A stretch of 64,000 nucleotides of DNA, taken from assembly GCF_026236535.1 (NCBI RefSeq), contig NZ_JAHTMW010000012.1, positions 212,294 to 276,293 of the forward strand, read 5' to 3'. The DNA comes from Streptomyces sp. SKN60 (GTDB lineage Bacteria > Actinomycetota > Actinomycetes > Streptomycetales > Streptomycetaceae). This document shows positions 55,070-63,999 of this stretch, one piece after another. Within the stretch, counting starts at the first letter, position 1. Each line of letters begins with the position of its first letter. The translations under genes were made by a program, and so were the position numbers. Under the pieces are notes generated by a model, which saw nothing but the letters and a program-made list of their open reading frames with translations, made no database searches and was not told where the DNA came from.

Positions 55070-56712
55070 CGAGCACCCCGGACGTCCCCTCCGCCCCTGT
55101 GGGCCGCGAACTCGGCCTGGTCTCGGAGGGCAACCGGCCCACCCCCTCCCGCAACGACACCAGAACGCCCGCCTGTTCGGCGCCCCCCGCCGCGCTCCGG
55201 CTCACCTGGGTCCAGCCCGAGGACCTGGTGGGTCACGAACTGCGCCAAGCGGCGGAGGACGGCCGCGACGCCCGCGCCCTCGCCGCCCGCTGGTCCGCCG
55301 CCGGCGGCCCACCCGCACCCCCCACCGCCGGCGCCTCCCCCACCCCCCGCCCGGACCTCCGCCCCCTGGCCGAGTCCCTCCTCGACGCCCTGTCCGAACT
55401 CCCCTCCCCCCTCGCCCCACTGGAACCCACCCCCCTCGCCGCGATCGTCGCCGCCTGCCCCGCCTGGCCGCCGAGCCCCGGCGAAGCCGCCACCGGGCAG
55501 GGCGCCGCCCACAGCCCGGCCGGTCCTCCCGCGCGCGAAGCGCCGCGGTACCGGGGGGACGGGGGCGGAGCCCCCGGTCTCGTCAGAGTTTCGGGGTGGG
55601 GGCACCGCCCAGGCGAAGCTCTGGGGGAGGGCGGGGTGGGGGCCCGGGAATCCGACGCCCTGTACGACCGGCTGCACGCCGCCTGGCTCGGCCGCGCCGC
55701 CGGCTGCCTCCTCGGCAAGCCCGTGGAGAAGCTGCCCCTCCCCGCCATCCGCGCCCTCGCCCGCGCCACCGGCAACTGGCCGCTCCGCGACTGGTTCACG
55801 GCCCGCGGCGTCCCCGCGGAGCTCCTCGCCGCACACCCGTGGAACCGGCGCTCCGCCACCACCTCGCTCGCCGAGAACATCGACGGGATGCCCGAGGACG
55901 ACGACCTCAACTACCCCCTCCTCAATCTGCTCCTCCTCCGCCGCCACGGCCGCGGCTTCGACACCGCCGACGTCGCCCGGCTCTGGCTGGACGAACTGCC
56001 CGCCGGACGCACCTTCACCGCCGAGCGGATCGCCTACCGCAACCTCCTCGACGGTGTCGAACCCCCGTACACCGCCTGCCGCCGCAACCCCTTCCGCGAG
56101 TGGATCGGCGCGCAGATCCGCGCCGACGTGCACGGCTGGACCCACCCCGGCGACCCGGCCGGCGCCGCCCGCCAGGCCCACCGGGACGCCGTGCTCAGCC
56201 ACACCGGCAACGGCGTGTACGGCGCGATGTTCGTCGCCGCGACGATCGCCGCCGCCGCGAGCGGGACCGCCGACGTGCACACCTGCCTCGCCGCCGGGCT
56301 CGCCGTCGTGCCGCCCGGGTCACGGCTGGCCCGGGCCGTGCGGTTCGGCATCGGGGCCGCCCGTACGCAACCGGACTTCGACACCGTGGTGGACCGGCTC
56401 CACGCCGAACTCGGCGGGTATCACTGGGTCCATGCCGTGCCCAACGCCGCCCTGCTCGCCGCCGCGCTCACCCACGCCGACGGCGACTTCACCCGCTCCA
56501 TCGGCGCGGCCGTGTCCGGCGGCTGGGACACCGACTCCAACGGAGCCACCGCCGGCTCGGTCGCGGGACTGCTCGCCGGACACCCGGACCGCCTGCCCGA
56601 ATCCTGGACCTCCCCTCTCAAGAACCGGCTCTCGACCTCGGTGCCGTCCTTCGACGGCATCGGCTTCGACGCCCTGGCCGCACTGACGCACTCGGAGGCA
56701 GTACGCCCATGA
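55066..56712 (+). CDS. ADP-ribosylglycohydrolase-family protein 4 with N-terminal extension
   Basis: 548 residues. An N-terminal region includes a helical block (LRLTWVQPEDLVGHELRQAA, 44-63). A Pro/Gly-rich linker at about 160-193 is encoded by two dispersed palindromic repeats. The ARH domain runs from about 198 (LHAAWLGRAAGCLLGKPVEK) with EDDD (277-280), SHTGNGVYGAMFVAATIAAA and GWDTDS (486-491), a divergent but acid-rich metal site. It is closest to the subfamily of large actinobacterial ARH-like proteins. Overlaps the kinase gene (ATGA). Confidence 0.86.
   Translation: MTSTPDVPSAPVGRELGLVSEGNRPTPSRNDTRTPACSAPPAALRLTWVQPEDLVGHELRQAAEDGRDARALAARWSAAGGPPAPPTAGASPTPRPDLRPLAESLLDALSELPSPLAPLEPTPLAAIVAACPAWPPSPGEAATGQGAAHSPAGPPAREAPRYRGDGGGAPGLVRVSGWGHRPGEALGEGGVGARESDALYDRLHAAWLGRAAGCLLGKPVEKLPLPAIRALARATGNWPLRDWFTARGVPAELLAAHPWNRRSATTSLAENIDGMPEDDDLNYPLLNLLLLRRHGRGFDTADVARLWLDELPAGRTFTAERIAYRNLLDGVEPPYTACRRNPFREWIGAQIRADVHGWTHPGDPAGAARQAHRDAVLSHTGNGVYGAMFVAATIAAAASGTADVHTCLAAGLAVVPPGSRLARAVRFGIGAARTQPDFDTVVDRLHAELGGYHWVHAVPNAALLAAALTHADGDFTRSIGAAVSGGWDTDSNGATAGSVAGLLAGHPDRLPESWTSPLKNRLSTSVPSFDGIGFDALAALTHSEAVRP
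55560..55642. repeat. Two REP-like palindromes inside the fourth ARH gene
   Basis: CGGGGGC-GGA-GCCCCCG at 55560-55576, then a longer imperfect dyad about 55591-55642 built around CCCAGGCGAAGCTCTGGGGG. The second shares its core with the palindrome at the right end of the window. Both are translated, in frame, as a linker. Confidence 0.8.
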
Positions 56713-57602
56713 CCAGCAGCATCGTCGTGCTCGGCAGCACGAACATGGACCTCGTGGCCTATGTGGCCAAGGCGCCCGCCCGCGGCGAGACCGTCACCGG
56801 CCGCGAGTTCCGCACCGTCCCCGGCGGCAAGGGCGCCAACCAGGCCGTCGCCGCCGCCCGGGCCGGCGCCGAGGTGTCGATGATCGGCGCGGTCGGCGCC
56901 GACGACTTCGGCCTACGGATGCGGGCCGCGCTCGAACACAGCGGCGTCGACACCGATCTGCTCCGCACCGTCGAGGGCGCCTCCGGCACCGCCCATATCG
57001 TCGTCGACGACGAGGGCGGCAACGCGATCGTCGTCGTCCCCGGCGCCAACGGCACCGTCACCTCCCTCGACCACGGCGACGAGGCCCTGATCGGCACCGC
57101 CGACGCCCTGCTCCTCCAGCTCGAACTCCCCCTCTCCGTGGTCGTCGAGGGTGCGCGGGCCGCCCGCGAGCGCGGCGTCCGCACCATCCTCACCCCCTCC
57201 CCCGTCCAGCCCCTGCCGCCGGAACTCCTCGCCGCCACCGACCTGTTGGTGCCGAACGAGCACGAGGCCACCGCCCTCACCGGCGAGACCGACCCGGCCG
57301 CCGCCGCCAAGGCGCTCCTGCAGCAGGTGCCCGAGGTGGTCGTCACCCTCGGCGCGGCCGGCTGCCTGCACGCCGTGCGCGGCGCCGAGCCGCGGACCGT
57401 GCCCGCGCCCCGGGTCCGGGCCGTGGACACCACCGCCGCCGGCGACACCTTCGCCGGGGTCCTGGCCGTGGCCCTCACCGAGGCCCGCCCCATGCCGGAG
57501 GCCCTCGCCTGGGCGTCGGCGGCCGCCGCCCTCTCGGTGCAGCACGAGGGCGCGTCCACCTCGATGCCGTACCGCGCCGCGATCGAGGCGGCCCTCGCAT
57601 GA
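56709..57602 (+). CDS. Ribokinase / PfkB-family carbohydrate kinase
   Basis: 297-residue PfkB kinase of ribokinase type: N-terminal VVLGSTNMDLVAYV, sugar-binding VPGGKGANQAVAAARAGA (GGKGAN 39-44) and the C-terminal ATP/anion-hole segment DTTAAGDTFAGVLA with the catalytic aspartate. Likely phosphorylates ribose or a related pentose or nucleoside. Placed directly after four ADP-ribosylglycohydrolase-like genes with overlapping start, which suggests it captures the sugar released by them. Confidence 0.9.
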   Translation: MTSSIVVLGSTNMDLVAYVAKAPARGETVTGREFRTVPGGKGANQAVAAARAGAEVSMIGAVGADDFGLRMRAALEHSGVDTDLLRTVEGASGTAHIVVDDEGGNAIVVVPGANGTVTSLDHGDEALIGTADALLLQLELPLSVVVEGARAARERGVRTILTPSPVQPLPPELLAATDLLVPNEHEATALTGETDPAAAAKALLQQVPEVVVTLGAAGCLHAVRGAEPRTVPAPRVRAVDTTAAGDTFAGVLAVALTEARPMPEALAWASAAAALSVQHEGASTSMPYRAAIEAALA

Positions 57603-58837
57603 CCGCCGCCGTGAGCCCCGCCGCCACGAGCCCCGACGCCGGCACCGCCCCGCAGCCGCCGCTGCACGGACTGCGCGTCCTCGACCTCGCCACCCTCTTC
57701 GCGGGCCCGCTCGCCGCGATGATGCTCGGCGACTTCGGGGCCGACGTGATCAAGATCGAGCACCCCCGCAAGCCCGACCCGTCCCGCGGCCACGGCCCCG
57801 CCAAGGACGGCGTCGGCCTGTGGTGGAAGGTCCTCGGCCGCAACAAGCGGACCATGACCCTCGACCTGTCCACGCCCGGCGGCCGCGACACCCTGCTGCG
57901 GCTCGCCGCCGATGCCGACGTGATCGTGGAGAACTTCCGCCCCGGCACCCTGGAACGCTGGGGCCTCGGCTGGGAGGAGCTGTCCACGGTCAACCCGCGC
58001 CTGGTGCTCGCCCGGGTCACCGGCTTCGGCCAGTTCGGCCCGTACGCCCACCGGCCCGGCTTCGGCACCCTCGCCGAGGCCATGAGCGGCTTCGCCGCCA
58101 TCACCGGCGAGCCGGACGGACCGCCGACCCTGCCGCCCTTCGGCCTCGCCGACTCGATCGCCGCCCTCGCCACCGCGTACGCCGTGATGACCGCGCTCAC
58201 CGCCAGGCACACCACCGGCCACGGCCAGGTCGTCGACATGGCCATCATCGAACCGATGCTCTCCGTCATCGGACCCCACCCCCTCTGGTACGACCAGCTC
58301 GGCTACGTCCAGCCGCGCACCGGCAACCGCTCCCGCAACAACGCCCCGCGCAACACCTACAAGACCTCCGACGGCTCCTGGGTCGCCGTCTCCACCTCCG
58401 CCCAGTCGATCGCCGAACGCGTGCTGCGCCTGGTCGGCCGGCCGGAGCTGATCGACGAACCCTGGTTCGCCACCGGCACCGGACGGGCCGCACACGCGGA
58501 CGTCCTCGACGAGGCGGTCGGCTCCTGGATCGCCCGCCACACCCGCGACGAGGCCATGGCCGCCTTCGAGAAGGCGGAGGCCGCGATCGCCCCCGTCTAC
58601 GACGTCCGCGACGTCCTCGACGATCCCCAGTTCCAGGCCCTCGGCACCGTCACCGAGGTCCCGGACCCCGAACTCGGCCCGATCCGGATGCAGAACGTGC
58701 TCTTCCGGCTCTCCGACACCCCCGGCGCGATCCGCTGGACCGGCCGCCCGCACGGCGCCGACACCCACACCCTCCTCTCCGAGCTCGGCCTCACCCCCGG
58801 CGAGATCGCCACCCTGCGCGCCGAAGGAGCCGTATGA
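57599..58837 (+). CDS. Class III (CaiB/BaiF) CoA-transferase
   Basis: 412-residue family III CoA-transferase: LRVLDLATLFAGPLAAMMLG, DFGADVIKIEHPRKPDPSRG, NKRTMTLDLSTPGGRDTLL and ENFRPGTLERWGLG. D185 in PPFGLADSIAAL is the probable active-site aspartate. Transfers CoA between carboxylic acids. Starts in the kinase stop (ATGA) and overlaps the CitE-like gene (ATGA), so acid activation followed by C-C cleavage is plausible. Substrate unknown. Confidence 0.9.
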   Translation: MTAAVSPAATSPDAGTAPQPPLHGLRVLDLATLFAGPLAAMMLGDFGADVIKIEHPRKPDPSRGHGPAKDGVGLWWKVLGRNKRTMTLDLSTPGGRDTLLRLAADADVIVENFRPGTLERWGLGWEELSTVNPRLVLARVTGFGQFGPYAHRPGFGTLAEAMSGFAAITGEPDGPPTLPPFGLADSIAALATAYAVMTALTARHTTGHGQVVDMAIIEPMLSVIGPHPLWYDQLGYVQPRTGNRSRNNAPRNTYKTSDGSWVAVSTSAQSIAERVLRLVGRPELIDEPWFATGTGRAAHADVLDEAVGSWIARHTRDEAMAAFEKAEAAIAPVYDVRDVLDDPQFQALGTVTEVPDPELGPIRMQNVLFRLSDTPGAIRWTGRPHGADTHTLLSELGLTPGEIATLRAEGAV

Positions 58838-59667
58838 CCCCCACCCGGCCCGTCACCCGCCCTGTCACCCGACCCGTCCCCCTCACCTGGCTCTACGCCC
58901 CGGGCGACCGCCCCGACGTGGTCGGCAAGGCCCTGGCCTCCGGCGCCGACGTCGTCATCGTCGACCTGGAGGACGCGGTGGCCCCGGACCGCCGGGCCTA
59001 CGCCCTCGCGGCCACCCGCGAACTGCTCGCCGACCCCCAGCCCGTACCGGTCCATGTCCGTGTGCACGCACCCCGCGACATCCCATCCCTGGTCTCCCTC
59101 CCCGGACTCGTCGCTCTCCGTGTTCCCAAGGTGACACACCCCACTGACATCGCCCGGATCGCCGAGATCGCCGCGGGCCTCCCGCTCTACCCGCTCCTGG
59201 AGAACGCGCTCGCCGTCGAGCACGCCCACGCCATCGCCGCCGCCCACCCCTCGGTCCACGGCATCGCCCTCGGCGAGGCCGATCTCGCCGCCGACCTGGG
59301 CGTACGGGAGGACCGCGGGCTCGACTGGCCGCGCAGCCGGGTCGTGGTCGCCGCCCGCGCCGCCGCCCTGCCGCCGCCGGTCCAGTCCGTCCACCCCGAC
59401 GTCCGCGACCTCGACGCCCTCGCCGCGAGCTGCGCCCGGGGCCGCGCGCTCGGCTTCCTGGGGCGCACCGCGATCCACCCCCGCCAGCTCCCGGTGATCG
59501 AGCGGGCCTACCTCCCCGCCCCCGACGAGATCGCCGCGGCCGAGGAGGTGGTCAAGGCGGCCGAGGCCCAGGAGGGCGCTCTCGCGCTGCCGGACGGCCG
59601 GTTCGTCGACGCGGCCGTGGTCGCCCGGGCCCGCCGCGTCCTGGCCCTCGCCGCCCGCAGGGCCTGA
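58834..59667 (+). CDS. CitE/HpcH-family acyl-CoA lyase
   Basis: 277-residue TIM-barrel lyase of the citrate lyase beta/malyl-CoA lyase family: VVIVDLEDAVAPDRR (E46/D47), LYPLLENALAVEHAH (E123), HGIALGEADLAADLG (E148, D150) and the C-terminal HPRQLPVIERAY with GFLGRTAIHP. Mg-dependent cleavage or condensation of a hydroxyacyl-CoA such as citramalyl-, malyl- or methylmalyl-CoA. N-terminus holds three RPVT-like units from a 12-bp repeat (58844-58879). Last gene of the ARH operon. Confidence 0.88.
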   Translation: MTPTRPVTRPVTRPVPLTWLYAPGDRPDVVGKALASGADVVIVDLEDAVAPDRRAYALAATRELLADPQPVPVHVRVHAPRDIPSLVSLPGLVALRVPKVTHPTDIARIAEIAAGLPLYPLLENALAVEHAHAIAAAHPSVHGIALGEADLAADLGVREDRGLDWPRSRVVVAARAAALPPPVQSVHPDVRDLDALAASCARGRALGFLGRTAIHPRQLPVIERAYLPAPDEIAAAEEVVKAAEAQEGALALPDGRFVDAAVVARARRVLALAARRA

Positions 59668-59685
59668 CGACCCGGCGTACACAAC

Positions 59686-59729
59686 GGCGGAGGGCCGCCG
59701 GAACCCTTCGGTCCCGGCGGCCCTCCGCC
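59686..59729. terminator. Bidirectional terminator between the ARH operon and lgt
   Basis: Perfect 16-bp stem 59686-59701/59714-59729 with a 12-nt loop, between convergent operons. Confidence 0.9.
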
Positions 59730-59765
59730 ATGTCCTGTGCCGCGAGCGGCCCTGTGCCGTGCGGG

Positions 59766-60767
59766 TCAGCGCCCGCCGGCCCCGGCCCCGTTCCCGGCGC
59801 CGTCCTTGTGCTTCTCCTCGACGCCGGTCTCGGCCTCGGTCTCGGCCTGGTCCGCGGGCTCGGCATCCTTGGCCTCGGCGTCCTTGGCCTCGGCGCCCTC
59901 GACGGCCTTCTCCTCGGCGTCGCCGTCCGCGGCGGGCTTCTCCGCCGTGTCGCCCTTCTTCGGCTCCACGATCTCCTCGCGGCCCGGGCGCACCTTCGCC
60001 GAGATCACGATGTAGAGGACGGCGAGCAGGAAGACGATGATCGCGGTCCACACGTTCAGCCGCAGGCCGAGGATGTGGTGCGCCTCGTCGACGCGCATGT
60101 ACTCGATCCAGCCGCGGCCGGCGCAGTAGGCGGCGACGTACAGCGCGAAGGCCCGGCCGTGGCCCAGCTTGAAGCGGCGGTCGGCCCAGATGACCAGGAG
60201 CGCGACGCCGATGCACCACAGCGACTCGTAGAGGAAGGTCGGGTGGTAGAGGCCGGCCTCGCGGTTGGGGCCCGCGGTGATCTTCAGCGCCCAGGGCAGG
60301 TCGGTCGGCTTGCCGTAGAGCTCCTGGTTGAACCAGTTGCCCCAGCGGCCGACGGCCTGGGCGAGGGCGATGCCGGGCGCGATGGCGTCCGCGTACGCCG
60401 GGAGCGGGATGCCGCGGCGGCGGCAGCCGATCCAGGCGCCGACGGCACCGAGCGCGATGGCGCCCCAGATGCCGAGGCCGCCCTCCCAGATCTTGAAGGC
60501 GTCGACCCAGTTCTCACCCTCGCTGAAGTACAGCTGGTAGTCGGTGATCACGTGGTAGAGGCGGCCGCCGACGAGGCCGAAGGGCACCGCCCAGACGGCG
60601 ATGTCGGCCACCGTACCGGCGGTGCCGCCCCGGGCGATCCAGCGCTTGTTGCCGAGCCAGACGGCGACGAAGACACCGATGATGATGCAGAAGGCATAGC
60701 CGCGCAGCGGGATCGGTCCGAGGTGGATCACGCCGGTCGACGGGCTGGGAATGTAGGCAAGGTCCAT
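59766..60767 (-). CDS. lgt: Prolipoprotein diacylglyceryl transferase, acidic C-terminal tail
   Basis: 333-residue inner-membrane Lgt, which attaches diacylglycerol to the lipobox cysteine of prolipoproteins. Conserved segments: RGYAFCIIIGVFVAVWLG, GLVGGRLYHVITDY, GLGIWGAIALGAVGAW and the signature GRWGNWFNQELYGKPT; about seven spans. After ~residue 265 a Glu/Ala/Lys/Asp-rich tail of ~70 residues follows, as in other Streptomyces Lgt proteins. ATG 60767. Confidence 0.95.
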   Translation of the reverse strand: MDLAYIPSPSTGVIHLGPIPLRGYAFCIIIGVFVAVWLGNKRWIARGGTAGTVADIAVWAVPFGLVGGRLYHVITDYQLYFSEGENWVDAFKIWEGGLGIWGAIALGAVGAWIGCRRRGIPLPAYADAIAPGIALAQAVGRWGNWFNQELYGKPTDLPWALKITAGPNREAGLYHPTFLYESLWCIGVALLVIWADRRFKLGHGRAFALYVAAYCAGRGWIEYMRVDEAHHILGLRLNVWTAIIVFLLAVLYIVISAKVRPGREEIVEPKKGDTAEKPAADGDAEEKAVEGAEAKDAEAKDAEPADQAETEAETGVEEKHKDGAGNGAGAGGR

Positions 60768-60836
60768 GGCAGGTCCGACGCTACCCTGCCGGGCGGGCCG
60801 TGCGGCAGCCAGCCCGGCAACTTCTCCGTAACGCCG

Positions 60837-61673
60837 TCAGCGGGTGGGTGAACCGGCGGCCGGGGACGCGGTGCCGGGCTTCTTGCCCCTGTTGGCCTCG
60901 GCGACCCACTTCTTCAGGTTGTCCGGGGAGATCTGCTCGCTGCCCTTCTGCGGGAAGATCGATTCTCCGTTGAGCAGCACGGACGGGGTGCCGTTGAATT
61001 CGCTCTTCTTGAAGGCGTCGTTCGACTTCTTCACCCAGCCGTCGTGCGTGCCGTCCTCGACGCAGCCGCGGAAGGCGGGCGTGTCGAGCCCGGGGACCTT
61101 CCCGGCGAGCTCGATCAGCTTGTCGTTCTCGGCGTAGGCGTCGTCGGTCTCCGGCGGCTGGTTGGTGTACAGCACGTCGTGGTACGCCGTGAACTTCCCG
61201 GCGTCCTGGGCGCAGGCCGCCGCGTTCGCGGCGCGCAGCGAGCCGCTGCCGCCGAGGTTGCCGTCGATGAGGGTGGCGAGGTGGTACTCGGCCTTGAGCG
61301 CGCCCGCCGCCTCCAGTTCGTGGATCGTGTCCCGGAAGGCGCCCTCGAACTGCTGGCAGGCGGGGCAGCGGAAGTCCTCCCAGATCTGCAGGGTGGAGGG
61401 GGCGTCCGGTCGGCCCGTCGGGATGGCGGGCCGGTCGCCGGCGATCGCCCCGGCCGGGTCGACGACGGGGCCGGCCTTGTCGGAGCTGTCCTTGCCCCCG
61501 CTGTTGGCGGCGATCACGCCGACGACCGCGGCCAGGCCGAGGACGCCGACCACCGCCGCCGACACGACGAGGACGCGCCGCTGCTTCTCCCGCGCCTTTT
61601 CGCGCTCGCGCTGCTGCTGAAGGCGCTCCCGCGCGCTCCGATTACCGTCACGGTTCTTCTCGCTCACGCCCAC
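60837..61673 (-). CDS. Membrane-anchored DsbA-like thiol-disulfide oxidoreductase
   Basis: 278 residues: a highly basic cytoplasmic N-terminus (1-33), one transmembrane helix (34-56), a Gly/Ser linker and an extracytoplasmic thioredoxin-fold domain with active site CPAC (C103, C106), followed by TPSVLLNGESIFP containing the cis-proline. Thioredoxin_4/DsbA-like; likely oxidises or isomerises exported proteins. GTG start (61673, alternative GTG 61667). Conserved position between lgt and trpA in Streptomyces. Confidence 0.9.
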   Translation of the reverse strand: MGVSEKNRDGNRSARERLQQQREREKAREKQRRVLVVSAAVVGVLGLAAVVGVIAANSGGKDSSDKAGPVVDPAGAIAGDRPAIPTGRPDAPSTLQIWEDFRCPACQQFEGAFRDTIHELEAAGALKAEYHLATLIDGNLGGSGSLRAANAAACAQDAGKFTAYHDVLYTNQPPETDDAYAENDKLIELAGKVPGLDTPAFRGCVEDGTHDGWVKKSNDAFKKSEFNGTPSVLLNGESIFPQKGSEQISPDNLKKWVAEANRGKKPGTASPAAGSPTR

Positions 61674-61682
61674 GAGAACGAA

Positions 61683-61710
61683 CCGGGGAGGCGCGGGCGC
61701 GCCTCCCCGG
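61683..61710 (-). terminator. Hairpin terminator of trpBA
   Basis: Perfect 12-bp stem 61683-61694/61699-61710, 4-nt loop, about 22 bp past the trpA stop and just before the downstream gene start. Confidence 0.8.
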
Positions 61711-61731
61711 TCGCAAATCCACCCGTATGGG

Positions 61732-62550
61732 TTACGAGGTGCGGCGCACGCCCTGGGCGAGTTCGGCCGCCAGTTCCCTTACGGCGCCGAGCGCGGCGGC
61801 CTCGTCGCCGTCCGCGTCGAGGATCCGCTTGACGAAGGCGGAGCCGACGATGACGCCGTCGGCGAAGCCGGCGACCTCCTCGGCCTGCTTGGCGTTGGAG
61901 ACGCCGAGGCCGACGCAGACCGGCAGGTCGGACGTGGCGCGGGTACGGCGGACCAGCTCGGCGGCCTGCTCGCCGACCGACTCGCGGGTGCCGGTGACGC
62001 CCATGAGCGAGGCGGCGTAGACGAAGCCGGAGCCGGCCGCGGTGATGGTGGCGAGGCGCTCGTCCTTGCTGCTGGGGGCGACGACGAAGACGGTGGCGAG
62101 ACCGTGCTTGCCGGCGTGCTCCCTCCAGAGGGTGGACTCCTGGACCGGCAGGTCGGGCAGGATGCAGCCGGCGCCGCCGGCGGCGGCGAGCTCCGCGGTG
62201 AAGCGCTCGACGCCGTAGCGGTCGATCGGGTTCCAGTAGGTCATCACGAGGACCGGCTTGCCGGTGGCCTCGTAGGTCTCCTTGACCGTGCGCATCACGT
62301 CGGCGATCTTCAGGCCGCCGCGCAGCGCGATGTCGTCGGCGGTCTGGATGACCGGGCCGTCGAGCACCGGGTCGCTGTGCGGCAGGCCGACCTCGACGAC
62401 GTCGGCGCCGCCGTCGAAGGCCGCCTTGATGGCGGCGATGCCGCCGTCGACGGACGGGAAGCCGGCCGGGAGGTACGCGATGAGCGCGGCCCGGTTCTCG
62501 GCCTTCGCCTTGGCGAGGGTGTCGCTCAGGAGCTGGATGTTGCCGGTCAC
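61732..62550 (-). CDS. trpA: Tryptophan synthase alpha subunit
   Basis: 272-residue barrel enzyme cleaving indole-3-glycerol phosphate to indole. Catalytic E53 and D64 in VVEVGLPHSDPVLDGP; phosphate-binding segments VCVGLGVSNAKQAEEVAGFA and DGVIVGSAFVKRI. GTG start overlapping the trpB stop (GTGA). Normal length. Confidence 0.96.
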   Translation of the reverse strand: MTGNIQLLSDTLAKAKAENRAALIAYLPAGFPSVDGGIAAIKAAFDGGADVVEVGLPHSDPVLDGPVIQTADDIALRGGLKIADVMRTVKETYEATGKPVLVMTYWNPIDRYGVERFTAELAAAGGAGCILPDLPVQESTLWREHAGKHGLATVFVVAPSSKDERLATITAAGSGFVYAASLMGVTGTRESVGEQAAELVRRTRATSDLPVCVGLGVSNAKQAEEVAGFADGVIVGSAFVKRILDADGDEAAALGAVRELAAELAQGVRRTS

Positions 62551-63830
62551 TTCGCGTCCCCCTCGATCTCGGCGGTGTCGGCGGCGTTCGCGGCCACCTC
62601 GGCGTCGGTGTCGTACAGCCCGAAATAGCGAGCGGCGGTATCCATGTCCTTGTCGCCGCGGCCGGAGAGGTTGACGACGATCAGGCCCTCGGGTCCGAGC
62701 TCCTTGCCGACCTCCAGGGCGCCGGCGAGGGCGTGCGCCGACTCGATGGCCGGGATGATGCCCTCCGTACGGGACAGCAGACGCAGCGCCTGCATGGCGG
62801 CGTCGTCGGTGACGGCCCGGTACTCGCCGCGGCCGCTGTCCTTGAGGTAGGCGTGCTCGGGGCCGATGCCGGGGTAGTCGAGGCCGGCCGAGATCGAGTA
62901 CGGCTCGGTGATCTGGCCCTCCTCGTCCTGGAGGACGTAGCTCCTGGACCCGTGCAGGATGCCGGGCTCGCCGGCGGTGAGGGTCGCGGCGTGCTCGCCG
63001 GTCTCGACGCCGTGGCCGGCCGGCTCGCAGCCGACGAGGCGGACGGCGGCGTCGGGGATGAACGCGTGGAAGAGGCCGATGGCGTTCGAGCCGCCGCCGA
63101 CGCAGGCGACGGCCGCGTCGGGGAGGCGTCCGGCGCGCTCCAGGATCTGGCGGCGGGCCTCGACGCCGATGACCCGGTGGAAGTCGCGGACCATGGCGGG
63201 GAAGGGGTGCGGGCCGGCGACCGTGCCGAAGAGGTAGTGGGTGCGGTCGACGTTGGCGACCCAGTCGCGGAACGCCTCGTTGATGGCGTCCTTGAGGGTG
63301 CGGCTGCCGGACTTCACGGCCACGACCTCGGCGCCGAGCATGCGCATCCGGGCCACGTTGAGGGCCTGGCGCTGGGTGTCGACCTCGCCCATGTAGATGG
63401 TGCAGTCGAGCCCGAACAGCGCGCACGCGGTGGCGGTGGCGACGCCGTGCTGGCCGGCGCCGGTCTCCGCGATGACGCGGGTCTTGCCCATGCGCTTGGT
63501 GAGCAGGGCCTGGCCCAGCACGTTGTTGATCTTGTGCGAGCCGGTGTGGTTGAGGTCCTCGCGCTTCAGGAACACGCGGGCGCCGCCGGCGTGCTCGGCG
63601 AACCGCGGGACCTCCGTGAGGGAGCTGGGGCGGCCCGTGTAATGGACCATCAGCTCGTTGAGCTCGCGGGCGAACTCGGGGTCGTGCTTGGCCTTCTCGT
63701 ACTCGACGGCGACCTCGTCGACGGCGGCGACGAGGGCCTCCGGGATGAACTTGCCGCCATAGGCACCGAAGTAGCCCTCGGGAGACGGGACCTGACCCTC
63801 CGGGTCGGGAATGAAGAACTCGCTGGACAT
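62547..63830 (-). CDS. trpB: Tryptophan synthase beta subunit
   Basis: 427-residue PLP enzyme condensing indole with serine. PLP lysine K100 in LNHTGSHKINNVLGQALL; GAGQHGVATATACALFGL and the phosphate loop CVGGGSNAIGLFHAFI are present. The N-terminal GYFGAYGGKFIPEAL is typical of TrpB1. ATG 63830 with GAGGAG about 6 nt upstream. Upstream trp genes lie beyond the window. Confidence 0.96.
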   Translation of the reverse strand: MSSEFFIPDPEGQVPSPEGYFGAYGGKFIPEALVAAVDEVAVEYEKAKHDPEFARELNELMVHYTGRPSSLTEVPRFAEHAGGARVFLKREDLNHTGSHKINNVLGQALLTKRMGKTRVIAETGAGQHGVATATACALFGLDCTIYMGEVDTQRQALNVARMRMLGAEVVAVKSGSRTLKDAINEAFRDWVANVDRTHYLFGTVAGPHPFPAMVRDFHRVIGVEARRQILERAGRLPDAAVACVGGGSNAIGLFHAFIPDAAVRLVGCEPAGHGVETGEHAATLTAGEPGILHGSRSYVLQDEEGQITEPYSISAGLDYPGIGPEHAYLKDSGRGEYRAVTDDAAMQALRLLSRTEGIIPAIESAHALAGALEVGKELGPEGLIVVNLSGRGDKDMDTAARYFGLYDTDAEVAANAADTAEIEGDAK

Positions 63831-63923
63831 GCGGTTGCTCCTCGCGGGGCGGGTGCCCCGGGATCACGTGTGGTCGGTGGTCACGGTATTGCGCGTGTCG
63901 TGTCGCGGGGTGCCTCGCCGCAC

Positions 63924-63999
63924 CCGTTGTGGGCATACGTTCCGCAGGGGCTGGGGGTCCCCCCAGGGCGAAGCCCTAGGGGGAGGGTGGGCACAACGG
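63924..63999. repeat. Dispersed REP-like palindrome upstream of trpB
   Basis: Outer arms CCGTTGTG (63924-63931) and CACAACGG (63992-63999) enclose a hairpin with 12-bp arms (63958-63969/63973-63984, one mismatch) and GAA loop. The core CCCAGG-CGAAGC-CT-GGGGGAGGG recurs inside the fourth ARH gene. Confidence 0.8.
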
